Assembly (NCBI RefSeq): GCF_003265345.1
Contig: NZ_QFWW01000008.1
Span: 434,907 to 498,906 of the forward strand
Direction: 5' to 3'
DNA from: Lentzea terrae
Lineage (GTDB): Bacteria; Actinomycetota; Actinomycetes; Mycobacteriales; Pseudonocardiaceae
Length of the DNA: 64,000 nucleotides
Below the pieces are notes generated by a model. It was not told the DNA's origin. It did not search any database and worked only from the letters and a program-made list of their open reading frames with translations. Shown here one piece after another: positions 25,163 through 33,231 of this stretch; the first letter of the stretch is position 1; every line of letters begins with the position of its first letter. The translations under genes and the position numbers were made by a program.

Positions 25163-27427
25163 TCAGGAGATCGTCGCGGGGAAGCGTTCCCACACGCGGT
25201 GGGATTCCAGCAGCATCGTCACTGCCTTGAGCACGGCCGACGGGTCGTCGTCGATTACGACGCCCGGCCCGGTGGCGCACCCGGCGGCCTCGAGGGCGGC
25301 GCGGCCGCCTCCCCAGCCGCCGATGGCTTTGGCGTGGCGGAAGCACTCCTGGATCATCAGGACGACCCGCGGATCGACGGCGCCGGCCGGTGCGCCGGCC
25401 TTCGCGTCCCTGGCCGGCACCGCGTCGGCGCCAGGCGGTGGGCTGCCTGCGAGCAGCAGTGCGTCGAACTCGACCGACCGCGCGGTGAGGAACGTGCGCT
25501 GGGCGACCAGGCCGCTCTCGTCGTTGAGCGGTCCGCCGGTCGGGGCGATCAGCAGTGGCACCATGCCGCCGGCCAGGATCGTCTCACGGAGCGTTCGCAC
25601 GCCGTCGAGATCGGCCGGATCGACCACGATCCCGATCATCCGTCCGTCGGTCGGCCACGTCCGCCCGATCTGGGAGAGGGCAGGACTCGGCGTGACCTTC
25701 TTCGGCCGGACGGTGGCTGCCGGCGCCGGAAGTCCGAGGCCCTGCGCCACCTCCCGGCACAGCGTCGGGTCGACGTTGGCCAGCACCAGCAGCTGGCGTT
25801 CCTTGATGGCCTGCTCGTAGCACTTGCCGAGCTCGAAGGTGAACGCGCGCACCACGTGCTCCTTCTCGACCGGCGAGAGGCTCTGCCAGAACAGCCGCGG
25901 CTGCGTGTAGTGGTCGGCGAACGATGTGGGCGACTGCCGGACCTTCACCGCCTTCGGCAACGGCTGCGCCACCTCGACCAGGGGCCGGTCCTCGGCTCGT
26001 GCTTCGAACGGGTTGCCGCCGTCGAGGGTGTTCGGCCGGTACGGGGCCACACCGGCGTGCACCGCGTGCTGGTGGAAGCCGTCGCGGAACATGTCGTTGA
26101 CCGGCGCGTGCGGGCGGTTGATCGGGATCTGGTTGAAGTTCGGCCCGGAGAGCCTGGTCAGCTGGGTGTCCAGGTAGGAGAACAGCCGGGCCTGCAGCAG
26201 CGGGTCGTCGGTGACGTCGATGCCCGGCACCAGGTTGCCGAGGTGGAACGCGACCTGCTCGGTCTCCGCGAAGAAGTTCATCGGGTTGCGGTTGAGCGTC
26301 AGCATCCCGACCGGCTGCACCGGCGCGAGCTCCTCCGGCACGATCTTCGTCGGGTCGAGCAGGTCGATGTTCTCGAACGTCTGCCGGGGCGTGTCGGGCA
26401 GGATCTGCAGGCCGAGCTCCCACTGCGGGTACGCGCCGGACTCGATGGCGTCGGCCAGGTCGCGGCGGTGGAAGTCCGGGTCGATGCCGTTGATCATCTG
26501 CGCCTCCTCCCACATCAGGGAGTGCACGCCCAGCTTCGGCTTCCAGTGGAACTTCGCGAGCGAGGTCTCACCGGCGGCGTTGACGAGCCGGAACGTGTGG
26601 ACGCCGAAGCCCTCCATCGTGCGGTAGGACCGAGGGAGGCCGCGGTCGGACATGTTCCACATGACGTGGTGGGTCGCTTCGGTGTGGGTCGACACGAAGT
26701 CCCAGAACGTGTCGTGCGCGCTCTGCGCCTGCGGGATCTCGCGGTCCGGGTGCGGCTTGCCCGCGTGGATGATGTCCGGGAACTTGATCCCGTCCTGAAT
26801 GAAGAAGACCGGGATGTTGTTGCCCACCAGGTCGAAGTTGCCTTCCTGGGTGTAGAACTTCGTCGCGAACCCGCGGGTGTCGCGCACGGTGTCCGCTGAT
26901 CCGCGCGAGCCCAGCACGGTCGAGAACCGCACGAACACCGGCGTTTCGACGCCGTCACCCAGGAACGCGGCCCTGCAGACGTTCGCGGCCGTGCCGTAGC
27001 CCACGAACACGCCGTGCGCGCCGTAGCCGCGTGCGTGCACGACCCGCTCCGGAATGCGCTCGTGGTCGAAGTGCATGACCTTCTCGCGCAGGTGGTGATC
27101 CTGCAGCAGCGTCGGTCCGCGCTCTCCGGCTTTCAACGAATGGTCGGTGTCGTACAGCCGTGCGCCAGCCGAGGTGGTGAGGAAGTCGCCCTGTTGTCCT
27201 TGGGACAGCTGCGAGGCACCGGTCGGAGCGCCGGTCGGCGACACCGTCTCGGGCCCGGCCTGGTCCGGCTTGGGCGGTAACGGCTCACGCGGGTCGGTCG
27301 GCTCGTCGAGTGACGGCGGTTCGCTGTTCGGGGCTCCGGGGATCGGTGGGTTGACCAGTTCGGTGACCTTGTCCACGGCCTTCTCGAGTGCCGCCTTCAC
27401 GAGCTTGCCCGGCTTGTGGGTAGCCAC
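25163..27427 (-). CDS. katE: Large-subunit monofunctional catalase (HPII/KatE type)
   Basis: A 754-residue protein from GTG 27427, with GAGGAGG eight bases upstream; the open frame further upstream has no such site. Residues about 60-560 are the haem catalase core: the distal His lies in VVHARGYGAHGVFVGYG, the Asn in LVGNNIPVFFIQDGIKFPD, and the proximal Tyr in ARLFSYLDTQ. Residues about 590-754 form the extra C-terminal flavodoxin-like domain of large-subunit catalases (GRMIGIVVDPADLDGV, FDALLLAGS). It destroys hydrogen peroxide in the cytosol. The start region carries a long Pro-rich extension. It heads a two-gene operon with the ankyrin gene. Confidence 0.95.
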   Translation of the reverse strand: MATHKPGKLVKAALEKAVDKVTELVNPPIPGAPNSEPPSLDEPTDPREPLPPKPDQAGPETVSPTGAPTGASQLSQGQQGDFLTTSAGARLYDTDHSLKAGERGPTLLQDHHLREKVMHFDHERIPERVVHARGYGAHGVFVGYGTAANVCRAAFLGDGVETPVFVRFSTVLGSRGSADTVRDTRGFATKFYTQEGNFDLVGNNIPVFFIQDGIKFPDIIHAGKPHPDREIPQAQSAHDTFWDFVSTHTEATHHVMWNMSDRGLPRSYRTMEGFGVHTFRLVNAAGETSLAKFHWKPKLGVHSLMWEEAQMINGIDPDFHRRDLADAIESGAYPQWELGLQILPDTPRQTFENIDLLDPTKIVPEELAPVQPVGMLTLNRNPMNFFAETEQVAFHLGNLVPGIDVTDDPLLQARLFSYLDTQLTRLSGPNFNQIPINRPHAPVNDMFRDGFHQHAVHAGVAPYRPNTLDGGNPFEARAEDRPLVEVAQPLPKAVKVRQSPTSFADHYTQPRLFWQSLSPVEKEHVVRAFTFELGKCYEQAIKERQLLVLANVDPTLCREVAQGLGLPAPAATVRPKKVTPSPALSQIGRTWPTDGRMIGIVVDPADLDGVRTLRETILAGGMVPLLIAPTGGPLNDESGLVAQRTFLTARSVEFDALLLAGSPPPGADAVPARDAKAGAPAGAVDPRVVLMIQECFRHAKAIGGWGGGRAALEAAGCATGPGVVIDDDPSAVLKAVTMLLESHRVWERFPATIS

Positions 27428-27597
27428 TACGTCTTCCTCCTCGACCTCGCCAGCTCTCGTGCAGCGGCTACCCGTGGCGGAAGAACTCACACCTGACCAA
27501 GGGTGGGTTGCGCCGACCACGGGCTCGGCAACCGGTTCCGCCGCCGGCTGCTCGGCCCAGGCCGAGGCGATGCAGGCGAGGATCACACCACGCCGCA

Positions 27598-27930
27598 GAA
27601 GTGCCGAACAACGCTCTGTTGTCCAAAGAGGACTATCCCTCGTGGGGCTACGAGATCGGCAAGGGCGTCACCACCATCTGGGAGCGCTGGAACTCGATCC
27701 AGCCCGACGGCTCCTTCGGCCCGGTGGACATGAACTCTTTCAACCACCGTGCCGGCCAACGCCACCGCCGAGATCGTGGGTCCGTCCGAGAGCGCCGGTT
27801 CGGTGACGGAATCGGGCAAGCCGCTCCACGCGGCGCCCGGCGTCCTCGGCATCACCCGTGATCCCAGCAGGAAGGCCACGGTCGTGACGGTCTCGTCCGG
27901 GCGGTACAGCTCACTGCTGACCAACGAACG
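27598..27930 (+). pseudogene. GH78 alpha-L-rhamnosidase remnant
   Basis: Two pieces in different frames match the end of GH78 enzymes: YPSWGYEIGKGVTTIWERWN with MNSFNH (the catalytic-barrel WERWN...SFNH block), and PANATAEIVGPSESAGSV with VTESGKP and VVTVSSGRYS (the C-terminal beta-sandwich). The 60 or so residues normally between them are deleted. The front of the gene is absent because the piece starts just upstream of the catalase gene's 5' region. Confidence 0.65.
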
Positions 27931-27964
27931 TGACCCTCAGCTTTACGCACTCCACCACGGCCGG

Positions 27965-28020
27965 CCACTTGATCAACGAGTACGAATCTGTGGCGGCCTG
28001 AGGCGCAGGTCAGACCACCA
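27965..28020 (+). repeat. Integrase 3'-end scar
   Basis: The DNA TTGATCAACGAGTACGAATC encodes LINEYES and continues VAA-stop, then GAGGCGCAGGTCAGACCAC resembles the flank after the scar at 20450 and 22500. It abuts the GH78 remnant on the left and, on the right, a minus-strand fragment (LRREYIAEVTEFARRHQPLP near 28100) of an unknown gene. Confidence 0.5.
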
Positions 28021-28196
28021 GGCATAGTTTTGGCACCCCACACGTCCGCATACTCGGGCAACGGCTGGTGACGGCGCGCGAACTCGGTGACTTCGGCGAT
28101 GTACTCACGGCGGAGCTGCCGCGCGCCGGGATCAGGATGTACATACGGCGCCTGGGATACTGGACCCTCGACCACCCGCTAGACCAGGAGTGCACC

Positions 28197-29135
28197 GTGC
28201 AGCAGGGAACCGTCCGCTGGTACGACCTCGAGCGCGGCTTCGGCTTCCTCGCCCCGGACGACGGCAGCGCCGACATCTTCGTGCACGTCTCGCAGGTGCA
28301 GGGCGAGGGCGCGGCCCGGGCGCTGCGCGAGGGCCAGACGGTGCAGTTCGAGACCGGTGAGGGACCCCGCGGTCCGCAGGCGCTGCACGTTGCCGTCACC
28401 GGGGACGTCGCGCCTGACGCGGCCTTGGGTGTGCTAGCCACAGTCTCCTGGTACGAGCCGGCCAAGGGCTACGGGTTCGCCGCGCCGGACGGCGGGGGTG
28501 CGGAGGTGTTCGTGCACTCCTCCGCCATCGTCACCGGGGGCGTCCTCGCGGCTGGGCAGCGGGTGGCCTTCGTCATCGTCGCCGGCGAGAAGGGGCCGCA
28601 GGCCCAGCACCTGGTGCCGCTGAGCTTCGACGCCGGGGTCCGCAGAGGCCCCCTGGTCACGCCCGGCGACGGCGCCGACGGCTCCGTCCTGTGGTTCGAC
28701 GAGGAGAAGTCGTTCGGCTTCGTGGCCGCCGACGACGGGGCGGGTGACGTCTTCCTGCACGTGCGCGCCCTGGTCGACGACCTGTACCTGCCGGCCGAGG
28801 GCGACCGGGTCTCGTTCACCACGGTCACCGTGGACCAGGGTCGTCAGGCGCGTGAGGTGCGGTTCGTGGCCACCGGCGAGCCGGTGGAGGCTGCCGCGGC
28901 CCCCAGCCAGGCCCGTTCGGCCATCCGGCCCACAGCCCGCGCCGGTAACGGCACGGTGGCCCGCTACGACGCCGACCGCGGCTTCGGCTTCATCACCCCC
29001 GACGCGGGCGGGCCCGACCTGTTCGTGCACGTCTCGGTGGTCTCCGGCGAGCCCCTGGTGGCCGGCGAGCGGGTGCGCTTCCGCATCCGGCAGAGCGACC
29101 GGGGCCCGCAGGCCGACGCCGTCGAGCACGCCTGA
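28197..29135 (+). CDS. Protein of four tandem cold-shock domains
   Basis: A 312-residue protein from GTG 28197 (AGGAG six bases upstream). It contains four cold-shock domains and little else: QGTVRWYDLERGFGFLAPDD (residues 2-66), ATVSWYEPAKGYGFAAPDGG (about 80-140), GSVLWFDEEKSFGFVAADDG (about 160-225) and GTVARYDADRGFGFITPDAG (about 245-309). Each keeps the RNP1-like K/RGxGF and RNP2-like FVHVS type motifs (IFVHVSQV, VFVHSSAI, VFLHVRAL, LFVHVSVV) and ends with the GPQAxxV strand. Single-domain Csps are the bacterial norm; a four-domain bead-string is unusual and should bind long single-stranded RNA or DNA stretches. It is a lone gene with a small hairpin after the stop. Confidence 0.92.
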   Translation: MQQGTVRWYDLERGFGFLAPDDGSADIFVHVSQVQGEGAARALREGQTVQFETGEGPRGPQALHVAVTGDVAPDAALGVLATVSWYEPAKGYGFAAPDGGGAEVFVHSSAIVTGGVLAAGQRVAFVIVAGEKGPQAQHLVPLSFDAGVRRGPLVTPGDGADGSVLWFDEEKSFGFVAADDGAGDVFLHVRALVDDLYLPAEGDRVSFTTVTVDQGRQAREVRFVATGEPVEAAAAPSQARSAIRPTARAGNGTVARYDADRGFGFITPDAGGPDLFVHVSVVSGEPLVAGERVRFRIRQSDRGPQADAVEHA

Positions 29136-29150
29136 CCGTCCGGGACGGTC
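29134..29150 (+). terminator. Short hairpin after the four-CSD gene
   Basis: GACCGTC-CGG-GACGGTC directly overlaps the stop of the cold-shock gene. It lacks a T-run, so termination is only possible. Confidence 0.4.
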
Positions 29151-29290
29151 CCACGACGCCTCGAAGCGGGCGACGTAGCGGCGCTGCCACGGCGTCTCGC
29201 CCGCCCGGTGGTCGTAGCGCGCCCGCACGTACGCGACCGCCTCGACGGCCGGCACCCCGTCCAGGACGGCCAGGCACGCCAGCGAGGTCC
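29140..29290 (-). pseudogene. C-terminal fragment of a protein-tyrosine/dual-specificity phosphatase
   Basis: Minus-strand residues SLACLAVLDGVPAVEAVAYV, then RARYDHRAGETPWQRRYVARF, match the end of actinobacterial cysteine phosphatases, just after the lost HCxxGxxR loop. The fragment is cut at 29290 by the IS-end repeat, which removed the active site. Confidence 0.55.
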
Positions 29291-29368
29291 TGTGGGGTGT
29301 CAGAACTCCACACTGATGCGCTGAGCTTCGGTGATCTTGTTCTGTCGTTCTGAGGGCATGATCGTGGG
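29289..29368. repeat. IS-end repeat, copy 2
   Basis: Aligns over about 75 bases with 10316-10392 (CCTGTGGGGTGTCAGAACTCC ... TTCTGAGGGCATGATCG; first run shortened here as CTGTGGGGTGTCAGAACTCC). It separates the broken phosphatase from the broken GH127 gene, so insertion here probably cut both. Confidence 0.5.
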
Positions 29369-29376
29369 CGTGGCGT

Positions 29377-29800
29377 TGTGATTGCTGTACTTCGTCTCTA
29401 TGTGACGTTGTCCCGGTCGTGGCGCAGCGGGGATGTTGTGCGCGTGCGGATGCCGTTCGGGCTGCGGGCGGAGCGCACGCCGGACCAGCCTCTCGTGCAG
29501 TCGCTGATGTACGGCCCGATCAACCTCGTGGCGCGCGATGCGCGGCGTGCGTTGCTGGAACTCGGCCTGTGCGGGCGTGCGGCGCTCTCCGGCGATCTGG
29601 CCGGCAACCTCCAGCCGGTCGCGGGCAGCCCGCTGCACTTCAGGCTCGGCGAGGTGACGCTGGCACCCCGTGCGCGCGGACGGGTCGACATTCCTCGACG
29701 AGGTGTGGGTGGCGGCGCCGTTCACGTCCAGGAGCGCGTTCTTGGACCGGGTGACCGCCGTGGCGCGGCGGTGGGTCGGCGAGGGCCTGATGTCTGTCGG
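29377..29800 (+). pseudogene. GH127 (beta-L-arabinofuranosidase, DUF1680) C-terminal remnant
   Basis: The frame reads LYVTLSRSWRSGDVVRVRMP, FGLRAERTPDQPLVQSLMYG, PINLVARDARRALLELGLCG and SPLHFRLGEVTLAP, the C-terminal beta-sandwich of GH127/DUF1680 enzymes. Near 29680 homology continues in another frame (STFLDEVWVAAPFTSRSAFL), a frameshift. The catalytic barrel is absent. Downstream to 29950 a short frame (TIEAHTKDQRRLLEPEWLYG) may be a further unassigned remnant. Confidence 0.6.
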
Positions 29801-29950
29801 TGACCACGATCGAGGCGCACACCAAGGACCAGCGCCGTCTGCTGGAGCCGGAGTGGCTGTACGGAGCGAGGTTCTGGCAGGCGGGTACTCATGCACTTTC
29901 ACCCGGTGATGCGAACTCGCGTGTGGTGGCGGCAAAACCGGCGTGATGAG

Positions 29951-29989
29951 GCCGGTGCCCCTCGATCGGGGGATGGTCGAGGGGCACCG
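29951..29989 (-). terminator. Strong hairpin terminator beside a cold-shock gene remnant
   Basis: CCGGTGCCCCTCGA and TCGAGGGGCACCGG form a perfect 14-bp stem around an 11-base loop. On the minus strand it follows the remnant cold-shock gene and was probably its terminator. Confidence 0.7.
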
Positions 29990-30034
29990 GGTCGGTGTCT
30001 CCGTCAGCGTGTGTCAGCTGGTAGGAGCACGATG

Positions 30035-30105
30035 TGAGGTCAGGCGGCGCGGACGGAGGTGCTCTGCGGGCCCGAAGCCCTTCTCCGCGTTGAACCACGA
30101 ACACA
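30035..30105 (-). pseudogene. Cold-shock gene with an internal deletion
   Basis: Minus-strand translation gives WFNAEKGFG, the RNP1 region of CspA-type proteins, joined directly to GP-AEHLRPRRL, the position of the C-terminal KGPQAxxV strand. In the shifted frame the end reads TSVRAA-stop, a normal Csp terminus. The middle 40 residues were lost between two similar GGGCTTC/GGGCCCG sites. The stretch 30106-30337 shows no gene. Confidence 0.55.
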
Positions 30106-30337
30106 AAACTCTACGACCATCCCGTACAAGACCGTCGTGGCCGGTTTAGTTCCCGTGGTGACATCAGGTGTCGTGCGTCACCGGCAGATGCAGCCTCGGG
30201 ACAGCGCGGCAGCCGTGGTCGCGGTGCAATAGCGAACGCCGATCGGGTCGTGCTCGTGCCACAGGTGAGGGCACACGGCACAGATGCCGGCACCGTCGGA
30301 GTGGCCGGTGTCGTCGGTCAGTACGGCGGTTTGCAGT

Positions 30338-31474
30338 TCAGACACGTGCATGCGGGTACTCCGATGATCGATGCTGGAACGAGAGGATGCGGGGGTTCTG
30401 GATGGTTCCGTCGCGGATCTCGATGGCGCGCCGGATGATCTCGCTGGAGTCCCAGGCGCCGGTGAGCACCGTGCGCAGGTGCGGAAGCAGCGCTTCGCTG
30501 ATCTCCCAGGTCGCCGAGTTCCACAGGTAGGACGGGCTGTGGTCCACGCCGTAGTAGCGCACGTGGTCTCCCACCAGGAAGTCCGGCTGTGCGAACGAGG
30601 TGGGGCGCGCCCATTCGAAGCCCATGCCCTCGTCGCAGGAGACGTCGACCACCAGCGTTCCCGAGGCCAAAGTGGACAGATCGTCGTTGACGAGGAACGT
30701 CAGCGGCGCGTTGGTGTCCTGGAGCACGCAGTTGACGATGATGTCGTGCTCTGCGAGGAATCCCGCCAGCGGCACGCGGCCGCCGTCGGTGAAAGCGTGA
30801 CTGCGCCGCGGATTGGCGGCGTCGTGGTCGAAGTGGACCATCCGCGCGGAGTGGATCGGCGAGCTGACGGCCGCGACGCCGCGGTTGGTGAGGATGTTGA
30901 CCTCGTGCACCCCGTGCGCGTTGAGGGCGGTCACGGCGCCTCGCGCGGTTGCGCCGAAGCCGATCACGACGGCGCGCAGCCGCCGCCCGTAGTCGCCGGT
31001 CGAGCCGATGAGCTGCAGGGCGTGCAGGACCGAGCAGTAGCCGGCGAGCTCGTTGTTCTTGTGGAAGACATGTAGGCCGAACGAACCGTCGGAGGTCCAG
31101 TGGTTCATCGCCTCGAAAGCGATGAGCGTCAGCCGCCGGTCAACGGCCAGCTGCGTGAGCTTCTCGTCCTGGACGCAGTGCGGCCATCCCCACAGCACCT
31201 GTCTTTCCCTCAGCTCCGCGACGTCCTCGGCGAGCGGTTTGGGCAGCAGGATGACATCGCATTCTGCGATGAGCTCCGCGCGCGAGCGCAACCCGGCGAC
31301 GGATGCGGCGAGTTGCTCGTCGGAGACGCCGAAGCGTTCTCCGTAGCCGTGTTCGAGGTAGATCCGGTCACGAAGATCCGCGTCGATCCGAGCCAGGTGC
31401 AGCGGGTGGATGGGAAGCCGGAGTTCGTTCTCCTTGCGGGACTGTGCGATGACTCCGAGGCTGAGCTGATCCAC
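30338..31474 (-). CDS. N5-(carboxyethyl)ornithine synthase-like enzyme (AlaDH/PNT family)
   Basis: A 378-residue protein from GTG 31474 (AGGG six bases upstream; AAGGAA is a little further). The N-terminal half has the alanine-dehydrogenase/transhydrogenase fold start, LGVIAQSRKENELRLPIHPL (with the RKxxExR core), and DVILLPKPLAEDVAEL. The NAD-binding Rossmann part contains RLRAVVIGFGATARGAVTAL (GxGxxxxG-like). CEOS joins the amino group of ornithine to pyruvate with NADPH; lysine can replace ornithine. The next gene, a GNAT, is 44 bases upstream in the same direction. Exact substrate is inferred from family similarity. Confidence 0.82.
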   Translation of the reverse strand: MDQLSLGVIAQSRKENELRLPIHPLHLARIDADLRDRIYLEHGYGERFGVSDEQLAASVAGLRSRAELIAECDVILLPKPLAEDVAELRERQVLWGWPHCVQDEKLTQLAVDRRLTLIAFEAMNHWTSDGSFGLHVFHKNNELAGYCSVLHALQLIGSTGDYGRRLRAVVIGFGATARGAVTALNAHGVHEVNILTNRGVAAVSSPIHSARMVHFDHDAANPRRSHAFTDGGRVPLAGFLAEHDIIVNCVLQDTNAPLTFLVNDDLSTLASGTLVVDVSCDEGMGFEWARPTSFAQPDFLVGDHVRYYGVDHSPSYLWNSATWEISEALLPHLRTVLTGAWDSSEIIRRAIEIRDGTIQNPRILSFQHRSSEYPHARV

Positions 31475-31518
31475 GTGTGCCCTGTTTTCCTTGATGGTGG
31501 TTTCCGCGACAGAGGGAG

Positions 31519-32112
31519 TCAGTCGCCACTGAGGTTGGGCGGCTGGAGTGCCGTGGGTGCCGTCAGGTCGAGGTCGGCCACGCGGAGGCGGAACACCTGC
31601 AGCTCGACACCGAAGTACTTGGTGGTCTCGCCGACCCAGTGCATGCCGTTGTTCCGGACGGTGGCCGCGGCGCGGGCGTTGCCGGGCCGGACGACGGCGA
31701 AGATCTCCTGGACGTCCTGGCTGAACGCCCAGGCCGCCAGCGCATGGGTGGTTTCGGTGGCGTAGCCGTTGCCCCAGGCGTCGGGGCGCAGCTGCCAGCC
31801 GATCTCCAGATCCTCGTTGCCTGGCGGTAGCGGGAGCAGGATGGCGCCGCCGATCACACGGTCGTCGGTGTTGCGTTGGATGGCCCATCGACCTGCCGGA
31901 GCAGGCAACCGGGCACCTTCGGCGCTCCACTGCTGCAGCAGCAGCCGCATGGCCGCGAGGTCTGGCACCCGGTCCATGTCGGGGCTGAGCCAGCGAGTCA
32001 CCTCGGCGTGGCCGTAAACGTCCAGCGCGGCCTCTGCGTCGTCGACCAGCCAGGGCCGCAACGTCAGTCGTTCCGTGGTCAACGCGTGGGTGGTCCAGGT
32101 CGACGTGCTCAT
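31519..32112 (-). CDS. GNAT acetyltransferase, RimJ/RimL type
   Basis: A 197-residue protein from ATG 32112. It begins HALTTERLTLRPWLVDDAEA, the usual first strand of RimL-type GNATs, and has the acetyl-CoA region LRPDAWGNGYATETTHALAA (GxGxA-like GNGYA) and the closing NNGMHWVGETTKYFGVELQV. The enzymes acetylate N-termini of proteins or small amines. It lies upstream of the CEOS gene, with which it is probably co-transcribed, so it might modify the same product; that is inference. Confidence 0.85.
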   Translation of the reverse strand: MSTSTWTTHALTTERLTLRPWLVDDAEAALDVYGHAEVTRWLSPDMDRVPDLAAMRLLLQQWSAEGARLPAPAGRWAIQRNTDDRVIGGAILLPLPPGNEDLEIGWQLRPDAWGNGYATETTHALAAWAFSQDVQEIFAVVRPGNARAAATVRNNGMHWVGETTKYFGVELQVFRLRVADLDLTAPTALQPPNLSGD

Positions 32113-32369
32113 ATCGGTACTCCGTCCCCCGGCTGCGTGTTCTGGCCGGGTGATGTTCGAGCAAATGGTCCGATATGGATCGTCAGGCCATTTCGGGAAG
32201 GATCAAGGAGGCTGTTGAAAAAGCGGCACTTTTGCCTCCATGTTACACGCATCACCGGCGCGTATGAGCGAGTCCTGCCTGATCAGAAAAACCGACGAAC
32301 GCTTCCTGAGAATCAGCTGTGAGGCTTTGAGCTGCAGGTTTGCCTGCTGGAGGTGTTTTTCGCGAAATT

Positions 32370-32500
32370 TGGCAACATTTCGGCCGATCATGACTGAATC
32401 GGTGTAGAGTCGAGCTGTCGAGAACATCTCGCACATGGGTGGTCAAGCTCATGTCGTGCTCGGCGAAACCTATACCGGCCGTTTTTCCGGCCGGGGACGG
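32370..32500 (+). promoter_or_regulatory. Conserved structured 5' leader with promoter, copy 1 (upstream of DUF5994 gene)
   Basis: Promoter-like ATTTCGGCCGATCA and GGTGTAGAGT (32401-32410) are followed by a leader that begins with hairpin CGAGA-ACA-TCTCG (32419-32431), then a GCACATG...CAT...GTGC stem, then CTCGGCGAAACCTATACC and a CCGGCCG-TTTTTC-CGGCCGG hairpin (32475-32494) just before the ribosome site. About 63 of 76 positions match the copy upstream of the AI-2E transporter gene at 36411-36530. The leader may be a riboswitch-like or protein-binding RNA; I do not recognise a known class. Confidence 0.6.
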
Positions 32501-32510
32501 GAGTCCCGGC

Positions 32511-33023
32511 ATGACGTCGGCACCCCACCTTCCCATCGCCCCAGTGGCCACTGCGGTCACCGAGCGGCCTCGTCATCCGCAACGATTGCGGTTGCGGCCG
32601 AAGGCGCCCACGACGGGGCATGTCGACGGTGCCTGGTGGCCACGTTCCCGGGACCTCGCCGCCGAACTGCCGGCGTTGCTCGCAACGCTGGCAGTTCGGC
32701 TGGGCGACGTCCTGCGGGTCAGCTACAACCTCACCGAGTGGGACTCCGCGCCCCGCCGCATCATCAGTGGTGGCCGCCAGATCCGGCTCGACGGGTTCAT
32801 CTCCAGGCCCGCGCACACCGTGGACGTGCTCGCGGCGGACAAGCGCCGTCTCACACTGCTCGTCGTGCCGTCGCACACCGACGCGGCCGCCGCGCACCAG
32901 ACCATGATGCTCGCGGCGGATCGCGACAACTCCCAGACCGTCGACGACCTGCTCGCCGCGGGTGTCAGCGTGACCACACAGATCGAAGGAATCCCAGAAC
33001 AGAAGAGCAGGTGCACCTCATGA
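32511..33023 (+). CDS. DUF5994-family protein
   Basis: A 170-residue protein from ATG 32511, with GGGAG nine bases upstream. Family marks are RLRLRPKAPTTGHVDGAWWP RSRDL near residue 25 (split for length) and a central strand region VLRVSYNLTEWDSAPRRIIS with DGFISRP. No signal peptide or membrane segment. DUF5994 proteins are common in Pseudonocardiales and often lie near stress genes; function unknown. Its leader is the conserved element above, and its stop overlaps the start of the next small gene (ATGA). A fragment of a second DUF5994 gene lies at 37650. Confidence 0.82.
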   Translation: MTSAPHLPIAPVATAVTERPRHPQRLRLRPKAPTTGHVDGAWWPRSRDLAAELPALLATLAVRLGDVLRVSYNLTEWDSAPRRIISGGRQIRLDGFISRPAHTVDVLAADKRRLTLLVVPSHTDAAAAHQTMMLAADRDNSQTVDDLLAAGVSVTTQIEGIPEQKSRCTS

Positions 33024-33175
33024 CCGCGTCGACCTATGTGTCCTTGTACGAGCGCAGAGTCAGGCTCGTCCAGGAAGTGCTGTCCGCGCATGCCAAACTC
33101 AGCAAGAAGGACGCACGAGGCCTCGCAGTGCACGTGCTGGGCGCGCTGGACCACATCCCGGAGCAGGTGCGCTGA
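33020..33175 (+). CDS. Small DUF6307-like protein
   Basis: A 51-residue protein whose ATG overlaps the DUF5994 stop, so the two are translationally coupled. Sequence: TYVSLYERRVRLVQEVLSAH then LSKKDARGLAVHVLGALDHI, two amphipathic helices. It resembles short Pseudonocardiales proteins named DUF6307; that name is from memory. The pairing suggests a joint role with DUF5994. Too short to carry an enzyme. Confidence 0.6.
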   Translation: MTASTYVSLYERRVRLVQEVLSAHAKLSKKDARGLAVHVLGALDHIPEQVR

Positions 33176-33231
33176 TCACTGCCCCACCCCGGTCGAACAG
33201 TCCGAGCCTTCCTGCCGCCGAGGAGTTGCCT

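Noticed and set aside
25199-26899. A 566-codon plus-strand frame opposite the catalase gene
   Set aside because: Shadow of the catalase; no domain, and the catalase frame has every family motif.
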